Positions 43,217 through 53,307 of a DNA stretch of 64,000 bases are shown in pieces (the first letter of the stretch is position 1; each line of letters opens with the position of its first letter). The position numbers were made by a program, and so were the translations under genes. This DNA is from Streptomyces sp. XY006 (GTDB lineage: Bacteria > Actinomycetota > Actinomycetes > Streptomycetales > Streptomycetaceae). Location: the NCBI RefSeq assembly GCF_002237655.1, contig NZ_NOKT01000014.1, positions 154,182 to 218,181 of the forward strand, given 5' to 3'. The notes under the pieces are model-generated. The model did not search any database. It was not told the origin of the DNA and worked only from the letters and a program-made list of their open reading frames with translations.

Positions 43217-44746
43217 GTGAGTAACGCCAGCCAGTCACCCCTGCCCCCGCTGCCCGCCTCCGACCGCCCCGAGGTCGCCGCCCGGCTCCGGGACGCCCTG
43301 CTCGAGGCCTCCTTCACCGCCGACGGACTGCTCGAACTGCTCGGCGCCCCCGCGTACGCGGCGCTCGCCCGGAGTGAGACCGTGCCCGCGCTCCGGGCCA
43401 CCCGCGGTGACACGCCCCTGGAGGTGCTCGTCCGGCTGTTCCTGCTGCAGCAGCCCGTGCCGCACACGCGCGTGGCGGACGTCCTGCCCGTCGAGGCATG
43501 CCTGGAGAGCGGCTGGCTCGCCCGCTCCGGCGCCGACGCACTCTCCGCCACGGTGGACGTCCGGCCCTACGGCGGGCCCGGCGGCGAGGACTGGTTCATC
43601 GTGTCGGACCTGGGCTGCGCGGTCGGCGGGGCCGGCGGGATCGGCCGTCGTGACGAGGGCGTCGTCCTGGGAGTCGGCGGCGCCTCCACGACCCTCGCCG
43701 GCATCACCGTCCGCACGCCCGTCGCCTCCGCGCTCGACCTCGGCACCGGCTCCGGCGTCCAGGCCCTGCACGCCGTCCGGCACGCCACGCGCGTGACCGC
43801 GACCGACCTCAACCCGCGCGCGCTGCACATCACCGCCCTGACGCTGGCGCTGTCCGGCGCCCCGGCCGCCGATCTGCGCGAGGGCTCCCTCTTCGAGCCG
43901 GTCCGCGCCGACGAGACGTACGACCTGATCGTCTCCAACCCGCCGTTCGTGATCTCGCCCGGCGCCCGGCTCACCTACCGCGACGGCGGGATGGGCGGGG
44001 ACGATCTGTGCCGCACGCTCGTTCAGGAGGCAGGGGAGCGGCTGAACGAGGGCGGGTTCGCGCAGTTCCTCGCCAACTGGCAGCACGTGGAAGGGGAGGA
44101 CTGGCAGGACAGGCTCAGGTCATGGGTGCCCCGGGGCTGCGACGCGTGGATCGTCCAGCGCGAGGTGCAGGACGTCAATCAGTACGCCGAGCTGTGGCTG
44201 CGGGACGCGGGCGATCACCGCGAGGACGTGGCGGAGTACCAGGCGCGGTACGACGCATGGCTCGACGAGTTCGAGGCGCGCAAGGTGAAGGCCGTCGGCT
44301 TCGGCTGGATCACCCTGCGCAGGACGGACGCCGCCGTGCCGTCCCTCACGGTGGAGGAGTGGCCGCACCCGGTCGAGCAGCCGCTCGGCGACACCATCCG
44401 CGACCACTTCGACCGGCTCGACCACCTGCGCGAGCACGACGACGCCGCCCTGCTGGAGGGGTACTTCCGGCTGGCCGACGAGGTCGTGCAGGAGCAGGTC
44501 GGGATGCCCGGCGCGGAGGACCCCGAGCACGTCGTGCTGCGCCAGAACCGCGGCATGCGCCGGGCCACACGGGTCGACACGGTCGGCGCGGGCTTCGCCG
44601 GGGTGTGCGACGGCACGATGAGCGCGGGCCGCATCCTCGACGCCATCGCCCAGCTGCTCGGCGAGGACCCGGTCCTGCTGCGCGACCGCACGCCGGCGCA
44701 GATCCGGCTGCTGGTGGAGCAGGGGTTCCTGGTGCCGGTGCGCTGA
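43217..44746 (+). CDS. HemK/PrmC-like SAM methyltransferase
   Basis: 509 residues. An N-terminal helical domain of about 150 residues precedes a class I methyltransferase with motif I ALDLGTGSGVQALHA, and NPPFVISPG, the NPPY-type motif of enzymes that methylate glutamine side chains or bases. The C-terminal 200 residues are family-specific (EDWQDRLRSWVPRGCDAWIV). The target is unknown; it is not PrmC itself, which is shorter. The start is GTG at 43217. Confidence 0.88.
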   Translation: MSNASQSPLPPLPASDRPEVAARLRDALLEASFTADGLLELLGAPAYAALARSETVPALRATRGDTPLEVLVRLFLLQQPVPHTRVADVLPVEACLESGWLARSGADALSATVDVRPYGGPGGEDWFIVSDLGCAVGGAGGIGRRDEGVVLGVGGASTTLAGITVRTPVASALDLGTGSGVQALHAVRHATRVTATDLNPRALHITALTLALSGAPAADLREGSLFEPVRADETYDLIVSNPPFVISPGARLTYRDGGMGGDDLCRTLVQEAGERLNEGGFAQFLANWQHVEGEDWQDRLRSWVPRGCDAWIVQREVQDVNQYAELWLRDAGDHREDVAEYQARYDAWLDEFEARKVKAVGFGWITLRRTDAAVPSLTVEEWPHPVEQPLGDTIRDHFDRLDHLREHDDAALLEGYFRLADEVVQEQVGMPGAEDPEHVVLRQNRGMRRATRVDTVGAGFAGVCDGTMSAGRILDAIAQLLGEDPVLLRDRTPAQIRLLVEQGFLVPVR

Positions 44747-44846
44747 GAAGAGTCCGGAGGGCCAGAAGGGGCCGGAGGGCCGGGAAGAGTTCGAGGGCCG
44801 GGAAGAGTCCGAGGGCCGAGAGGAGTCCGGAGGGCCGAGAGGAGTG
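44747..44846. repeat. 18-20-bp minisatellite after the methyltransferase gene
   Basis: Five to six copies of GAAGAGTCCGGAGGGCCG with small variations begin directly at the methyltransferase stop. Confidence 0.85.
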
Positions 44847-45103
44847 TGGTGGGGCGTAAGAGATGTGGAGGGGAGCCGTCCGTCCCGGGAACCGGTTCCC
44901 CTGGCGCCCCGTCGCGGAGGCCCGCCAATAATTTCGAGTCGATTTGGACACCTCGCCCGGAACAGGTGGTGAAGGGCCGGACGCCCGCAACCGGCGGCCG
45001 TGTCGTCCTGGCGTTCACCTCGGGTTCGCCTCCCCGAAGCCCGCGCGTGTCAGCCTCCCGTGGCTGGGACCGTTCGGACAGGGGAAAAGGGGCGCGGCGA
45101 GCC
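44847..45103. other. spacer before the small membrane protein
   Basis: 257 bp with no accepted gene. AATAATTTCGAGTCGATTTGG around 44928-44948 is AT-richer and may be part of a promoter. Nothing else clear. Confidence 0.35.
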
Positions 45104-45301
45104 ATGGAGAGCGAACCGGCGATCTTCGCGGGAACGGTGTTCTCCCTGTTCGGAGGGGGGCTGCTGGCGTGGACCGTGACGCGCGTGCGCCGGCAGCTGC
45201 CGGTCGCCCAGGGTGTGCGGCCGGTGGCGTCGGCGACCGTCGCGAGCGTCGTCGCGGTGCTCGCCCTGGCCGTCGGAACGTGGTGCTTCACCCGGCTGTG
45301 A
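45104..45301 (+). CDS. small two-helix membrane protein
   Basis: 65 residues: AIFAGTVFSLFGGGLLAW and VASATVASVVAVLALAVGTW form two membrane helices joined by a basic loop (TRVRRQLPVAQG). I do not recognise the family; I recall a small hypothetical membrane protein gene at this place before topA in other Streptomyces. The ribosome site is weak (GGCGCGGCGAGCC), so the start is moderately certain. Function unknown. Confidence 0.7.
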   Translation: MESEPAIFAGTVFSLFGGGLLAWTVTRVRRQLPVAQGVRPVASATVASVVAVLALAVGTWCFTRL

Positions 45302-45549
45302 GACCCGCTCCGGCGAGGGCGCCGGCAGGTGACCGGGAGGTCGCGCTCCGCATCGGGCCGGGCCGGGTCCGGGCACTCCGGGCGGCAGGAATGGTGGTAG
45401 TCGGGTTACCGTTCGAGTGGCCGTTGCGGGCTTTTCCCGTTTGACACGGGGGCGGGATGTACCGTCACACTCCGCAGCGTCAGCACGTACCCCAGCCCCG
45501 GTGAGCGACTCCGGGGAGGCCCCAGCGTCGACCGGAGAGAAGAGCGAAG
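45302..45549 (+). promoter_or_regulatory. topA upstream region
   Basis: TTGACA at about 45442 with TACCGT 13 bases later may be a short-spaced promoter. Streptomyces topA promoters are known to respond to supercoiling, for which unusual spacing would be suitable, but I cannot prove this one. GGAGAGAAG precedes the TTG start. Confidence 0.4.
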
Positions 45550-48384
45550 TTGTCCCCGACCAGCGAGACCGCGAAGGGCGGCCGCCGACTCGTCATCGTC
45601 GAGTCGCCTGCCAAGGCGAAGACGATCAAGGGCTATCTCGGCCCCGGCTACATCGTCGAGGCGAGCGTCGGGCACATCCGCGACCTTCCCAACGGCGCCG
45701 CCGAGGTGCCCGAGAAGTACACCGGCGAGGTCCGCCGCCTCGGTGTGGACGTCGAACACGACTTCCAGCCGATCTATGTGGTCAACGCCGACAAGAAGGC
45801 CCAGGTCAAGAAGCTCAAGGACCTGCTGAAGGAGTCGGACGAGCTCTTCCTCGCCACCGATGAGGACCGCGAGGGCGAGGCCATCGCCTGGCACCTCCAG
45901 GAGGTGCTCAAGCCCAAGGTCCCGGTCAAGCGGATGGTCTTCCACGAGATCACCAAGGCCGCGATCCAGGCCGCCGTCGCCAACCCCCGCCAGCTCAACC
46001 AGAAGCTCGTCGACGCCCAGGAGACCCGCCGCATCCTCGACCGCCTCTACGGCTACGAGGTCTCGCCGGTCCTGTGGAAGAAGGTCATGCCGCGGCTGTC
46101 CGCCGGGCGTGTCCAGTCGGTCGCCACCCGGCTCGTCGTGGAGCGGGAACGCGAGCGCATCGCCTTTCGTTCCGCTGAGTACTGGGACCTGACGGGCACC
46201 TTCGCGACCGGCCGCGCCGGAGACTCGTCGGACCCGTCGTCGCTGGTCGCGCGCCTGCAGACCGTCGACGGCAGGCGGGTCGCGCAGGGCCGCGACTTCG
46301 ACTCCCTGGGACAACTGAAGAGCGCGAACACCCTCCACCTCGACGAGGCGAACGCCCGCGCCCTGGCCGCCGCCCTGGAGCAGACGCGGTTCGCCGTGCG
46401 CTCGGTCGAGTCCAAGCCCTACCGCCGCTCGCCGTACGCCCCGTTCCGTACGACGACGCTGCAGCAGGAGGCCAGCCGCAAGCTCGGCTTCGGCGCGAAG
46501 GCCACGATGCAGATCGCGCAGAAGCTGTACGAGAACGGCTACATCACGTACATGCGTACGGACTCCACGACGCTGAGCGACACGGCGGTCGCCGCCGCCC
46601 GCGCCCAGGTCACGCAGCTGTACGGCGCCGACTACCTGCCGCCGCAGCCGAGGACGTACGCCGGGAAGGTCAAGAACGCGCAGGAGGCCCACGAGGCGAT
46701 CCGCCCCTCGGGTGATCGTTTCCGCACTCCCGCCGAGACCGGACTGACCGGCGACCAGTTCAAGCTCTACGAGCTGATCTGGAAGCGGACCGTCGCCTCC
46801 CAGATGAAGGACGCCACCGGCAACAGCGTTACGGTGAAGATCGGCGGCACCGCCTCCGACGGCCGGGACGTCGAGTTCAGCGCGTCCGGCAAGACGATCA
46901 CCTTCCACGGCTTCCTCAAGGCCTACGTGGAGGGCGCCGACGACCCGAACGCCGAGCTGGACGACCGCGAGCGCCGCCTGCCCCAGGTCTCCGAGGGCGA
47001 CCCCCTGAGCGCCGAGGAGATCACGGTCGACGGGCACGCCACCAAGCCCCCGGCCCGCTACACCGAGGCCTCCCTGGTCAAGGAGCTCGAAGAGCGCGAG
47101 ATCGGCCGCCCGTCGACGTACGCGTCGATCATCGGCACGATCCTGGACCGCGGCTACGTGTTCAAGAAGGGCACGGCCCTGGTGCCGTCCTTCCTGTCCT
47201 TCGCCGTGGTCAACCTCCTGGAGAAGCACTTCGGGCGGCTCGTCGACTACGACTTCACCGCCAAGATGGAGGACGACCTCGACCGCATCGCCCGCGGCGA
47301 GGCGCAGGCCGTGCCGTGGCTCAAGCGGTTCTACTTCGGCGAGGCCAACGGCATCGGCGGCGCGGCGGAAGCCGGCAACGGCGACGGGGACCACCTCGGC
47401 GGCCTCAAGGAACTGGTCACCGACCTGGGCGCGATCGACGCCCGCGAGGTGTCGTCGTTCCCCGTGGGCAACGACATCGTGCTGCGCGTCGGGCGCTACG
47501 GCCCCTACATCGAGCGCGGCGAGAAGGACACCGAGCAGCACCAGCGCGCCGACATCCCCGACGACCTCGCCCCGGACGAACTGTCCGTGGAGCTGGCCGA
47601 GGAGCTGCTGGCCAAGCCCAGCGGCGACTTCGAGCTGGGCACCGACCCGGCCACCGGCCACACGATCGTCGCCAAGGACGGCCGCTACGGCCCGTACGTG
47701 ACGGAGATCCTCCCCGAGGGCACCCCGAAGACGGGCAAGAACGCGGTCAAGCCGCGCACGGCGTCCCTGTTCAAGACGATGTCCCTGGACACGGTCACCC
47801 TCGACGACGCCCTGAAGCTGATGTCGCTGCCGCGGGTCGTCGGCACGGACGCCGAGGGCCAGGAGATCACCGCGCAGAACGGCCGCTACGGCCCGTACCT
47901 GAAGAAGGGGACGGACTCGCGCTCGCTGCAGTCCGAGGACCAGCTCTTCACGATCACGCTGGAGGAGGCGCTGGCGATCTACGCCCAGCCCAAGCAGCGT
48001 GGCCGGGCCGCGGCCAAGCCGCCGCTGAAGGAGCTCGGCACCGACCCCGTCAGCGAGAAGCCGGTCGTGGTCAAGGACGGCCGCTTCGGCCCGTACGTCA
48101 CCGACGGGGAGACCAACGCGACCCTGCGCTCCGGCGACAGCGTCGAGACGATCACCCCGGAGCGCGGCTTCGAGCTGCTCGCCGAGAAGCGCGCCAAGGG
48201 CCCCGCGAAGAAGACCGCCAAGAAGGCGGCCAAGAAGGCCCCGGCGAAGAAGACCACGACGGCGAAGAAGACGACGACGGCCAAGAAGACCGCGGCGAAG
48301 AAGACCACGACCGCGAAGAAGGCCACGACGGCGAAGAAGACGGCCGCCAAGACGGCGACCGCCGCGAAGCCGACGGAGGACTGA
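45550..48384 (+). CDS. topA: DNA topoisomerase I
   Basis: 944 residues, starting with TTG at 45550. The TOPRIM domain opens with LVIVESPAKAKTIKGYLG and contains TDEDREGEAIAW. The catalytic tyrosine is Tyr334 in GYITYMRTDSTTL. After the type IA core come several C-terminal repeats of the GRYGPYV kind (VGRYGPYIERG, KDGRYGPYVTE, QNGRYGPYLKK, KDGRFGPYVTD) in place of zinc fingers. The last 55 residues are Lys/Ala/Thr-rich (AKKTTTAKKTAAKK), the processivity tail known in actinobacterial TopA. It relaxes negative supercoils. Confidence 0.97.
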   Translation: MSPTSETAKGGRRLVIVESPAKAKTIKGYLGPGYIVEASVGHIRDLPNGAAEVPEKYTGEVRRLGVDVEHDFQPIYVVNADKKAQVKKLKDLLKESDELFLATDEDREGEAIAWHLQEVLKPKVPVKRMVFHEITKAAIQAAVANPRQLNQKLVDAQETRRILDRLYGYEVSPVLWKKVMPRLSAGRVQSVATRLVVERERERIAFRSAEYWDLTGTFATGRAGDSSDPSSLVARLQTVDGRRVAQGRDFDSLGQLKSANTLHLDEANARALAAALEQTRFAVRSVESKPYRRSPYAPFRTTTLQQEASRKLGFGAKATMQIAQKLYENGYITYMRTDSTTLSDTAVAAARAQVTQLYGADYLPPQPRTYAGKVKNAQEAHEAIRPSGDRFRTPAETGLTGDQFKLYELIWKRTVASQMKDATGNSVTVKIGGTASDGRDVEFSASGKTITFHGFLKAYVEGADDPNAELDDRERRLPQVSEGDPLSAEEITVDGHATKPPARYTEASLVKELEEREIGRPSTYASIIGTILDRGYVFKKGTALVPSFLSFAVVNLLEKHFGRLVDYDFTAKMEDDLDRIARGEAQAVPWLKRFYFGEANGIGGAAEAGNGDGDHLGGLKELVTDLGAIDAREVSSFPVGNDIVLRVGRYGPYIERGEKDTEQHQRADIPDDLAPDELSVELAEELLAKPSGDFELGTDPATGHTIVAKDGRYGPYVTEILPEGTPKTGKNAVKPRTASLFKTMSLDTVTLDDALKLMSLPRVVGTDAEGQEITAQNGRYGPYLKKGTDSRSLQSEDQLFTITLEEALAIYAQPKQRGRAAAKPPLKELGTDPVSEKPVVVKDGRFGPYVTDGETNATLRSGDSVETITPERGFELLAEKRAKGPAKKTAKKAAKKAPAKKTTTAKKTTTAKKTAAKKTTTAKKATTAKKTAAKTATAAKPTED

Positions 48385-48451
48385 GTCCGCCTGCCTCCCG
48401 GACCGGCCCCTGAGGCGCGGTCCGGATCTTCGCCCAGGGTTCGGAACGCGA

Positions 48452-48482
48452 ACGCCCCGGCAACACTTCGGTGTCGGGGCGT
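48452..48482 (+). terminator. topA terminator with TTCG loop
   Basis: ACGCCCCG (48452-48459) pairs with CGGGGCGT (48475-48482), and an inner ACAC-TTCG-GTGT hairpin forms a UUCG tetraloop. Confidence 0.75.
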
Positions 48483-48537
48483 GCGCATGCCAGACCGGGC
48501 CCTCCAGGGTGTCGGCGCCTGCCGATAGGCTGAACGC

Positions 48538-51500
48538 ATGACGCGAGCCGAGCATCCAACGGCCCCTCAGCCGGCCCCCGACGACGCCCTGGTCGCGGAC
48601 TCCCGCGAGCGTGCCGTCCGCGCCCTGCTGCGCCGCCCGCAGCTGAAGCGGTTGTGGAGCGCCCAGCTCGTGGGTGGTGTGGGGGACACCCTCGCCCTCC
48701 TCGTGCTGGTCCTCCTCGCCCTCCAGGCGGCTGTCGCCGAGGGCTCCTTCGGGGGCGGTTACCGCGGCGTGGCGTTCGCAGTGGCGACCGTTTTCGGGGT
48801 GCGCGTCCTCGCGACGCTGCTGTTCGGCGCCGTGCTCCTCGGCCCGCTCACCGCCCTCACCTCCCAGGACGGCCCGCTCGACCGCCGCTGGACCATGGTC
48901 GGCGCGGACGGGCTGCGCGCCGCGCTGCTCATCGTCGCGCCGCTGTGGATCGACTGGACGCCCGAGGACGCGCTGGCCGTGCTCCTCGTCACGGCCTTCG
49001 TGACGGGGGTCGCCGAGCGGTTCTGGACGGTGTGCCGGGAGAGCGCGGCCCCCGCCCTGCTGCCCGCCCCGCCCCCCGAGGGCGCGACGGTCCGGCCGCT
49101 GCCCGACCACATGGACGCCCTGCGCCGGCTCTCGCTGCGCACCGGCTTCGTCGCCATCCCGCTCGCCGCCGTCGTGCTCGTCGTCGCGGCCCTGTTCAAC
49201 AACCTGCTGGGCGCCGGCATCGAGTGGTTCGCCCAGCACCAGGCGGCCCTCGCCTCCTATGTGGCGGCCGGCCTGTTCGCCGCGTCCCTGTCCGTGCTGA
49301 CCTTCCTGGAACTGCCCGGCACGCGCACCCCGCGCGCCCGGTCGCCGCTCGAAGGCCTGCGCCGCCCCAAGACCGGCACCGGCACCGACAAGGGCCGCAC
49401 CGGCGCGACGCCGCTGCTGGTGCCGGCCTGCGCGGCCGTCGCCGCCGCGGTGTCCGCCGCCGTCGCCGTGGCCGTGCTGCATGCGAAGGACCTCGGCGGC
49501 GGCCCGGTACTGTACGGGCTGTTCGTGGGCGCGCTGACCGGCGGTGTGGTGATCGGCATCCGCACGGCGCCCGCTCTGCTGCCCGCACTGTCGCGCCGCC
49601 GGATGCTCGCCCTGGCGATCGCCTTCACCGGTGTCGCGCTGCTGGCCGCCGGCCTGGTCCCGGACGTCACCTCGGTGCTGCTGATCCTCGCCCTGTCCGG
49701 CGCCGGCGCGGGCATCTCCGCCAACATCGGGCACACCCTGCTCGACCAGGAGACCGAGGAGTACCGGCGCCCCCGCACGACGGAGCACCTGCACGCGGTG
49801 GTCCGGGTCTGCGTGGCGCTCGCCGCGGTGATCGCCCCGCTGGTGGCGGCGGGCATCGGGCCGCACCGGCTGGAGAGCGGCAAGTTCGTCTTCGCGCACG
49901 GCGGCGCGGCCTTCACGCTGATGCTGGCCGGCGCGCTGCTGCTGCCGGTCGCCGTGCTGGTGCTGGCCAAGGTCGACGACCGTTCCGGCGTGCCGCTGCG
50001 GCAGGACCTGAAGGACGCGCTGCTCGGCGGCGACGACCCCGACCCGGCGCTCGCCACGTCCGGTTTCTTCATCGCCCTGGAGGGCGGCGACGGCGCCGGC
50101 AAGTCCACGCAGGCCGAGGCGCTGGCCGAGTGGATCCGCGCCAAGGGCCACGAGGTCGTGCTGACCCGCGAGCCGGGGGCGACGCCGGTGGGCAAGCGGC
50201 TGCGGTCGATCCTGCTCGACGTCTCCAGCGCGGGTCTGTCGCACCGCGCGGAGGCGCTGCTGTACGCGGCCGACCGGGCCGAGCACATCGACACCGTCGT
50301 ACGGCCCGCCCTGGAGCGCGGCGCGGTCGTCATCTCCGACCGGTACATCGACTCCTCCGTGGCCTACCAGGGAGCGGGCCGCGATCTGTCGCCGACCGAG
50401 ATCGCCCGGATCAACCGCTGGGCGACGAACGGACTCGTGCCGCATCTGACCGTGCTGCTGGACGTCGCGCCGGAGACCGCGCGGGAGCGGTTCACCGAGG
50501 CGCCCGACCGGCTGGAGTCGGAGCCGGCCGAGTTCCACGCGCGCGTGCGGGCCGGTTTCCTCACCCTGGCCGCGGCCGACGCCGGGCGGTACCTGGTGGT
50601 GGACGCCGGGCAGGAGCCCGAGGCCGTCACGACCGTCATCCGGCACCGGCTCGACCAGGTGCTGCCGCTGTCCGAGGCCGAGATCAAGGCGCGCGAGGAG
50701 GCCCGCAGGAAGGCCGAGGAGGAAGCCCGCCGCAAGGCCGAGGAAGAGGCCGCCCGCAAGGCCGAGGAGGAGCGCCTGGAGCGCGAGCGCCAGGAGCAGC
50801 TGGCCAAGCTGCGCGCCGAGGAGGAGGAGCGCAAGCGCCGCGAGCTGGAGGAGGCACAGCGGCGCGAGGCCGAACGGCAGGCGGAGGAGGCCCGGCGCCG
50901 GGCCGAGGAAGCGCGCCGGAAGGCCGAGGAGGAGCGGGCACGGCTCCTCGCGGAGGAGAAGGCCCGCGCCGAGGAGGAGGCCCGCCGCAAGGCGGAGGAG
51001 GAGCGGCGCCGGAAGCAGGCCGAGGAGGAGGCGCGGCTGCGCGCCGAGGCCGAGGCGCTCCGTCTGGAGAAGCAGCGCAAGGCCGAGGAGGCCCTGCTGC
51101 GGGCCGAGGAGGCGCGCCGGCTCGCGGAGGCGGCGGCCGCCGCGGCCGAGGCCGGGCCGAAGATCTCCATGTCCAAGAGCCCCGCGCCGGAGCGCCCCTC
51201 CGGCCCGGTGGCGGGACAGGACGCGGCGACCGTGCCGACGCCCGTGGTGACGCCGGGCCGTTCGGCGGACGACACGACCGTGCTGCGCCCGGTGCGCGAC
51301 GAGGAGCGTGGCCCGGGCCGTGCCTCCGGTGACTCCGAGGCCGAGGTGACCGCCGAGCTGCCCCTGCCGCCGGCCCCGCCGGCGGCCGGTGAGCAGACGG
51401 AGGTACTGCCGCCGGTTTCCTCGCGGACCGAGGACGAGCCCTCGGTGGCGTCCGACGCGGCGGACGAGACGGCCGTGCTGCCGCCGGTCCGGCCGGCGGA

Positions 51501-51876
51501 CGCGGAGGAGACGGCCGTGCTGCCCCCGGTCCGGCCCGGTGACGCCGAGGAGACGGCGGTCCTGCCGCCCGTCCGGCCGGGTGACGCCGAGGAGACGGCC
51601 GTACTGCCCCCCGTGCGCGGGGGCGGATCGGCGGACCGTGTGCCGCCCGGCTACTTCCGGGACGACGCCCCGTCCGCCCGCCCCGACGGGAGGGAGGACC
51701 GGACGCGGGAGCTGCCCCAGGTCGACGCCGAGGGCACGCCGCGCCGCCGGTCCGACTGGGCCGAGGAGACGCCGCTGGACGACCTGCCGTCGCTGGCGGA
51801 CGAACTCCTCGGACCGCACGACGACGAGCCGGGCGAGGGCCGCGGACGCCGGGGGAGGGGCGGCCGGGGCCGCTGA
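48538..51876 (+). CDS. tmk: thymidylate kinase fused to MFS-like membrane domain
   Basis: 1112 residues, against about 210 for a normal Tmk. Residues 1-500 resemble a 10-12-helix MFS transporter (LKRLWSAQLVGGVGDTLAL). Residues about 509-715 are a complete dTMP kinase: EGGDGAGKST P-loop, TREPGATPVGKRLR, DRYIDSSVAYQG. Residues about 715-870 are an uninterrupted charged helix of EEARRKAEE repeats. The C-terminal 240 are disordered with four ETAVLPPVRP repeats at about 975-1030. The architecture is, as I recall, conserved in Streptomyces (SCO3542). It should tether dTDP synthesis to the membrane. A role for the transporter part is unknown. Confidence 0.94.
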   Translation: MTRAEHPTAPQPAPDDALVADSRERAVRALLRRPQLKRLWSAQLVGGVGDTLALLVLVLLALQAAVAEGSFGGGYRGVAFAVATVFGVRVLATLLFGAVLLGPLTALTSQDGPLDRRWTMVGADGLRAALLIVAPLWIDWTPEDALAVLLVTAFVTGVAERFWTVCRESAAPALLPAPPPEGATVRPLPDHMDALRRLSLRTGFVAIPLAAVVLVVAALFNNLLGAGIEWFAQHQAALASYVAAGLFAASLSVLTFLELPGTRTPRARSPLEGLRRPKTGTGTDKGRTGATPLLVPACAAVAAAVSAAVAVAVLHAKDLGGGPVLYGLFVGALTGGVVIGIRTAPALLPALSRRRMLALAIAFTGVALLAAGLVPDVTSVLLILALSGAGAGISANIGHTLLDQETEEYRRPRTTEHLHAVVRVCVALAAVIAPLVAAGIGPHRLESGKFVFAHGGAAFTLMLAGALLLPVAVLVLAKVDDRSGVPLRQDLKDALLGGDDPDPALATSGFFIALEGGDGAGKSTQAEALAEWIRAKGHEVVLTREPGATPVGKRLRSILLDVSSAGLSHRAEALLYAADRAEHIDTVVRPALERGAVVISDRYIDSSVAYQGAGRDLSPTEIARINRWATNGLVPHLTVLLDVAPETARERFTEAPDRLESEPAEFHARVRAGFLTLAAADAGRYLVVDAGQEPEAVTTVIRHRLDQVLPLSEAEIKAREEARRKAEEEARRKAEEEAARKAEEERLERERQEQLAKLRAEEEERKRRELEEAQRREAERQAEEARRRAEEARRKAEEERARLLAEEKARAEEEARRKAEEERRRKQAEEEARLRAEAEALRLEKQRKAEEALLRAEEARRLAEAAAAAAEAGPKISMSKSPAPERPSGPVAGQDAATVPTPVVTPGRSADDTTVLRPVRDEERGPGRASGDSEAEVTAELPLPPAPPAAGEQTEVLPPVSSRTEDEPSVASDAADETAVLPPVRPADAEETAVLPPVRPGDAEETAVLPPVRPGDAEETAVLPPVRGGGSADRVPPGYFRDDAPSARPDGREDRTRELPQVDAEGTPRRRSDWAEETPLDDLPSLADELLGPHDDEPGEGRGRRGRGGRGR

Positions 51877-51900
51877 GGCCTCCGGCGTGAGCCGAAGGAG

Positions 51901-51946
51901 GGCGGAAAGGGGCTCTGGGCCGGGTCGGTCCGGGCCCCTTTCCGCC
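51901..51946 (+). terminator. tmk terminator
   Basis: A 13-bp perfect stem (51901-51913 with 51934-51946), 24 bases after the stop, followed by TTTCG. Confidence 0.85.
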
Positions 51947-52101
51947 TTTCGCGCGCATCTCGTGCGGAGCAGGGACGGGATCGGCTGTCTCTGGGGACCC
52001 CACCCGGTTGCCCCTCGGAAGCCCACCCCGTCGGGCGCTGTCAGTGCTCACCCCCACAATGGATCCCGCACCGCAGAACGTATGGAAGGGCGGCGTGACC
52101 C

Positions 52102-53307
52102 ATGACCGTGTGGGACGACCTCGTCGGGCAGGAGAGGGTGACCGAGCAGCTGGCCGCAGCCGCGCGGGACGCCGACGCCCTGGTCACCGCTGCCGCCTCC
52201 GACGCCCCGCCGCCGGAGGCGTCGAAGATGACGCACGCGTGGCTGTTCACGGGCCCGCCCGGAGCCGGGCGCAACCAGGCGGCGCGGGCGTTCGCCGCGG
52301 CCCTCCAGTGCGTCAGCCCCGACCGCGCCCTCGGCGGAGCCCCGGGCTGCGGTTTCTGCGACGGCTGCCACACGGCCCTCGTGGGCACGCACGCCGACGT
52401 CACGACCGTCGCCGCGGTCGGCACGCAGATCCTCGCCGACGACATGCGGGACACGGTCCGCAAGTCGTTCACCAGCCCGGCCAACGGCCGCTGGCAGATC
52501 ATCCTCGTCGAGGACGCCGAGCGGCTGAACGAGAAGTCGGCCAACGCCGTCCTCAAGGCCGTGGAGGAGCCCGCCCCGCGCACGGTCTGGCTGCTGTGCG
52601 CGCCCTCCATCGAGGACGTTCTGCCGACCATCCGCTCCCGCTGCCGCCACCTGAACCTGAGCACGCCGTCGGTCGATGCCGTCGCCGACATGCTGGTGCG
52701 CCGCGAGGGCATCGAGCCGGCCGTCGCCGCCGCGGCGGCCCGCGCGACGCAGGGTCACGTCGACCGGGCGCGCCGGCTGGCCACCGACCCGGCCGCGCGG
52801 GAGCGCCGGGCCGCCGTGCTGCGCCTGCCGCTGCGCGTCGAGGAGATCGGCGGCGCGCTCCGGGCCGCGCAGGAGCTCGTGGACGCGGCCGCCGAGGACG
52901 CCAAGCAGCTGGCCGAGGAGGTCGACGCCAAGGAGACCGAGGAGCTCAAGGCCGCCCTCGGCGCGGCCCAGGGCGGCCGGATGCCGCGCGGCACGGCAGG
53001 CGTGATGAAGGACCTGGAGGACAAGCAGAAGCGCCGCAGGACACGCACGCAGCGCGACAGCCTCGATCTCGCCCTGACCGACCTGACCGCCTTCTACCGC
53101 GACGTCCTCGCCCTCCAGCTCGGCTCCCGCGTGGCCATCGCCAACGCGGACGCGGAGGAGGCCCTGGAACGGCTCGCGCGCGGCAGCTCCCCGGAGGCCA
53201 CGCTGCGCCGCATCGAGGCGATCGCCGCCTGCCGCGACGCCCTCGACCGCAACGTGGCGCCACTGCTGGCGGTGGAGGCGATGACGATGGCGCTCAGAGC
53301 GGGCTGA
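52102..53307 (+). CDS. holB: DNA polymerase III subunit delta'
   Basis: 401 residues. WDDLVGQERVTEQL opens the AAA+ domain. The P-loop is degenerate, GPPGAGRNQAAR, without the Lys, as normal for delta' which does not bind ATP. A zinc module with three visible cysteines close together (CGFCDGC) follows, and VLKAVEEPAPRTVWLLC and IRSRCRHLNL (SRC motif) are conserved. It is the clamp-loader stator that acts with DnaX and HolA. tmk and holB are neighbours in many bacteria. Confidence 0.95.
   Translation: MTVWDDLVGQERVTEQLAAAARDADALVTAAASDAPPPEASKMTHAWLFTGPPGAGRNQAARAFAAALQCVSPDRALGGAPGCGFCDGCHTALVGTHADVTTVAAVGTQILADDMRDTVRKSFTSPANGRWQIILVEDAERLNEKSANAVLKAVEEPAPRTVWLLCAPSIEDVLPTIRSRCRHLNLSTPSVDAVADMLVRREGIEPAVAAAAARATQGHVDRARRLATDPAARERRAAVLRLPLRVEEIGGALRAAQELVDAAAEDAKQLAEEVDAKETEELKAALGAAQGGRMPRGTAGVMKDLEDKQKRRRTRTQRDSLDLALTDLTAFYRDVLALQLGSRVAIANADAEEALERLARGSSPEATLRRIEAIAACRDALDRNVAPLLAVEAMTMALRAG

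Noticed and set aside
45406..52026. A 2206-codon open frame antisense to topA and tmk
   Set aside because: It mirrors the third-position GC bias of the true genes, has no recognisable domain and no sensible start.
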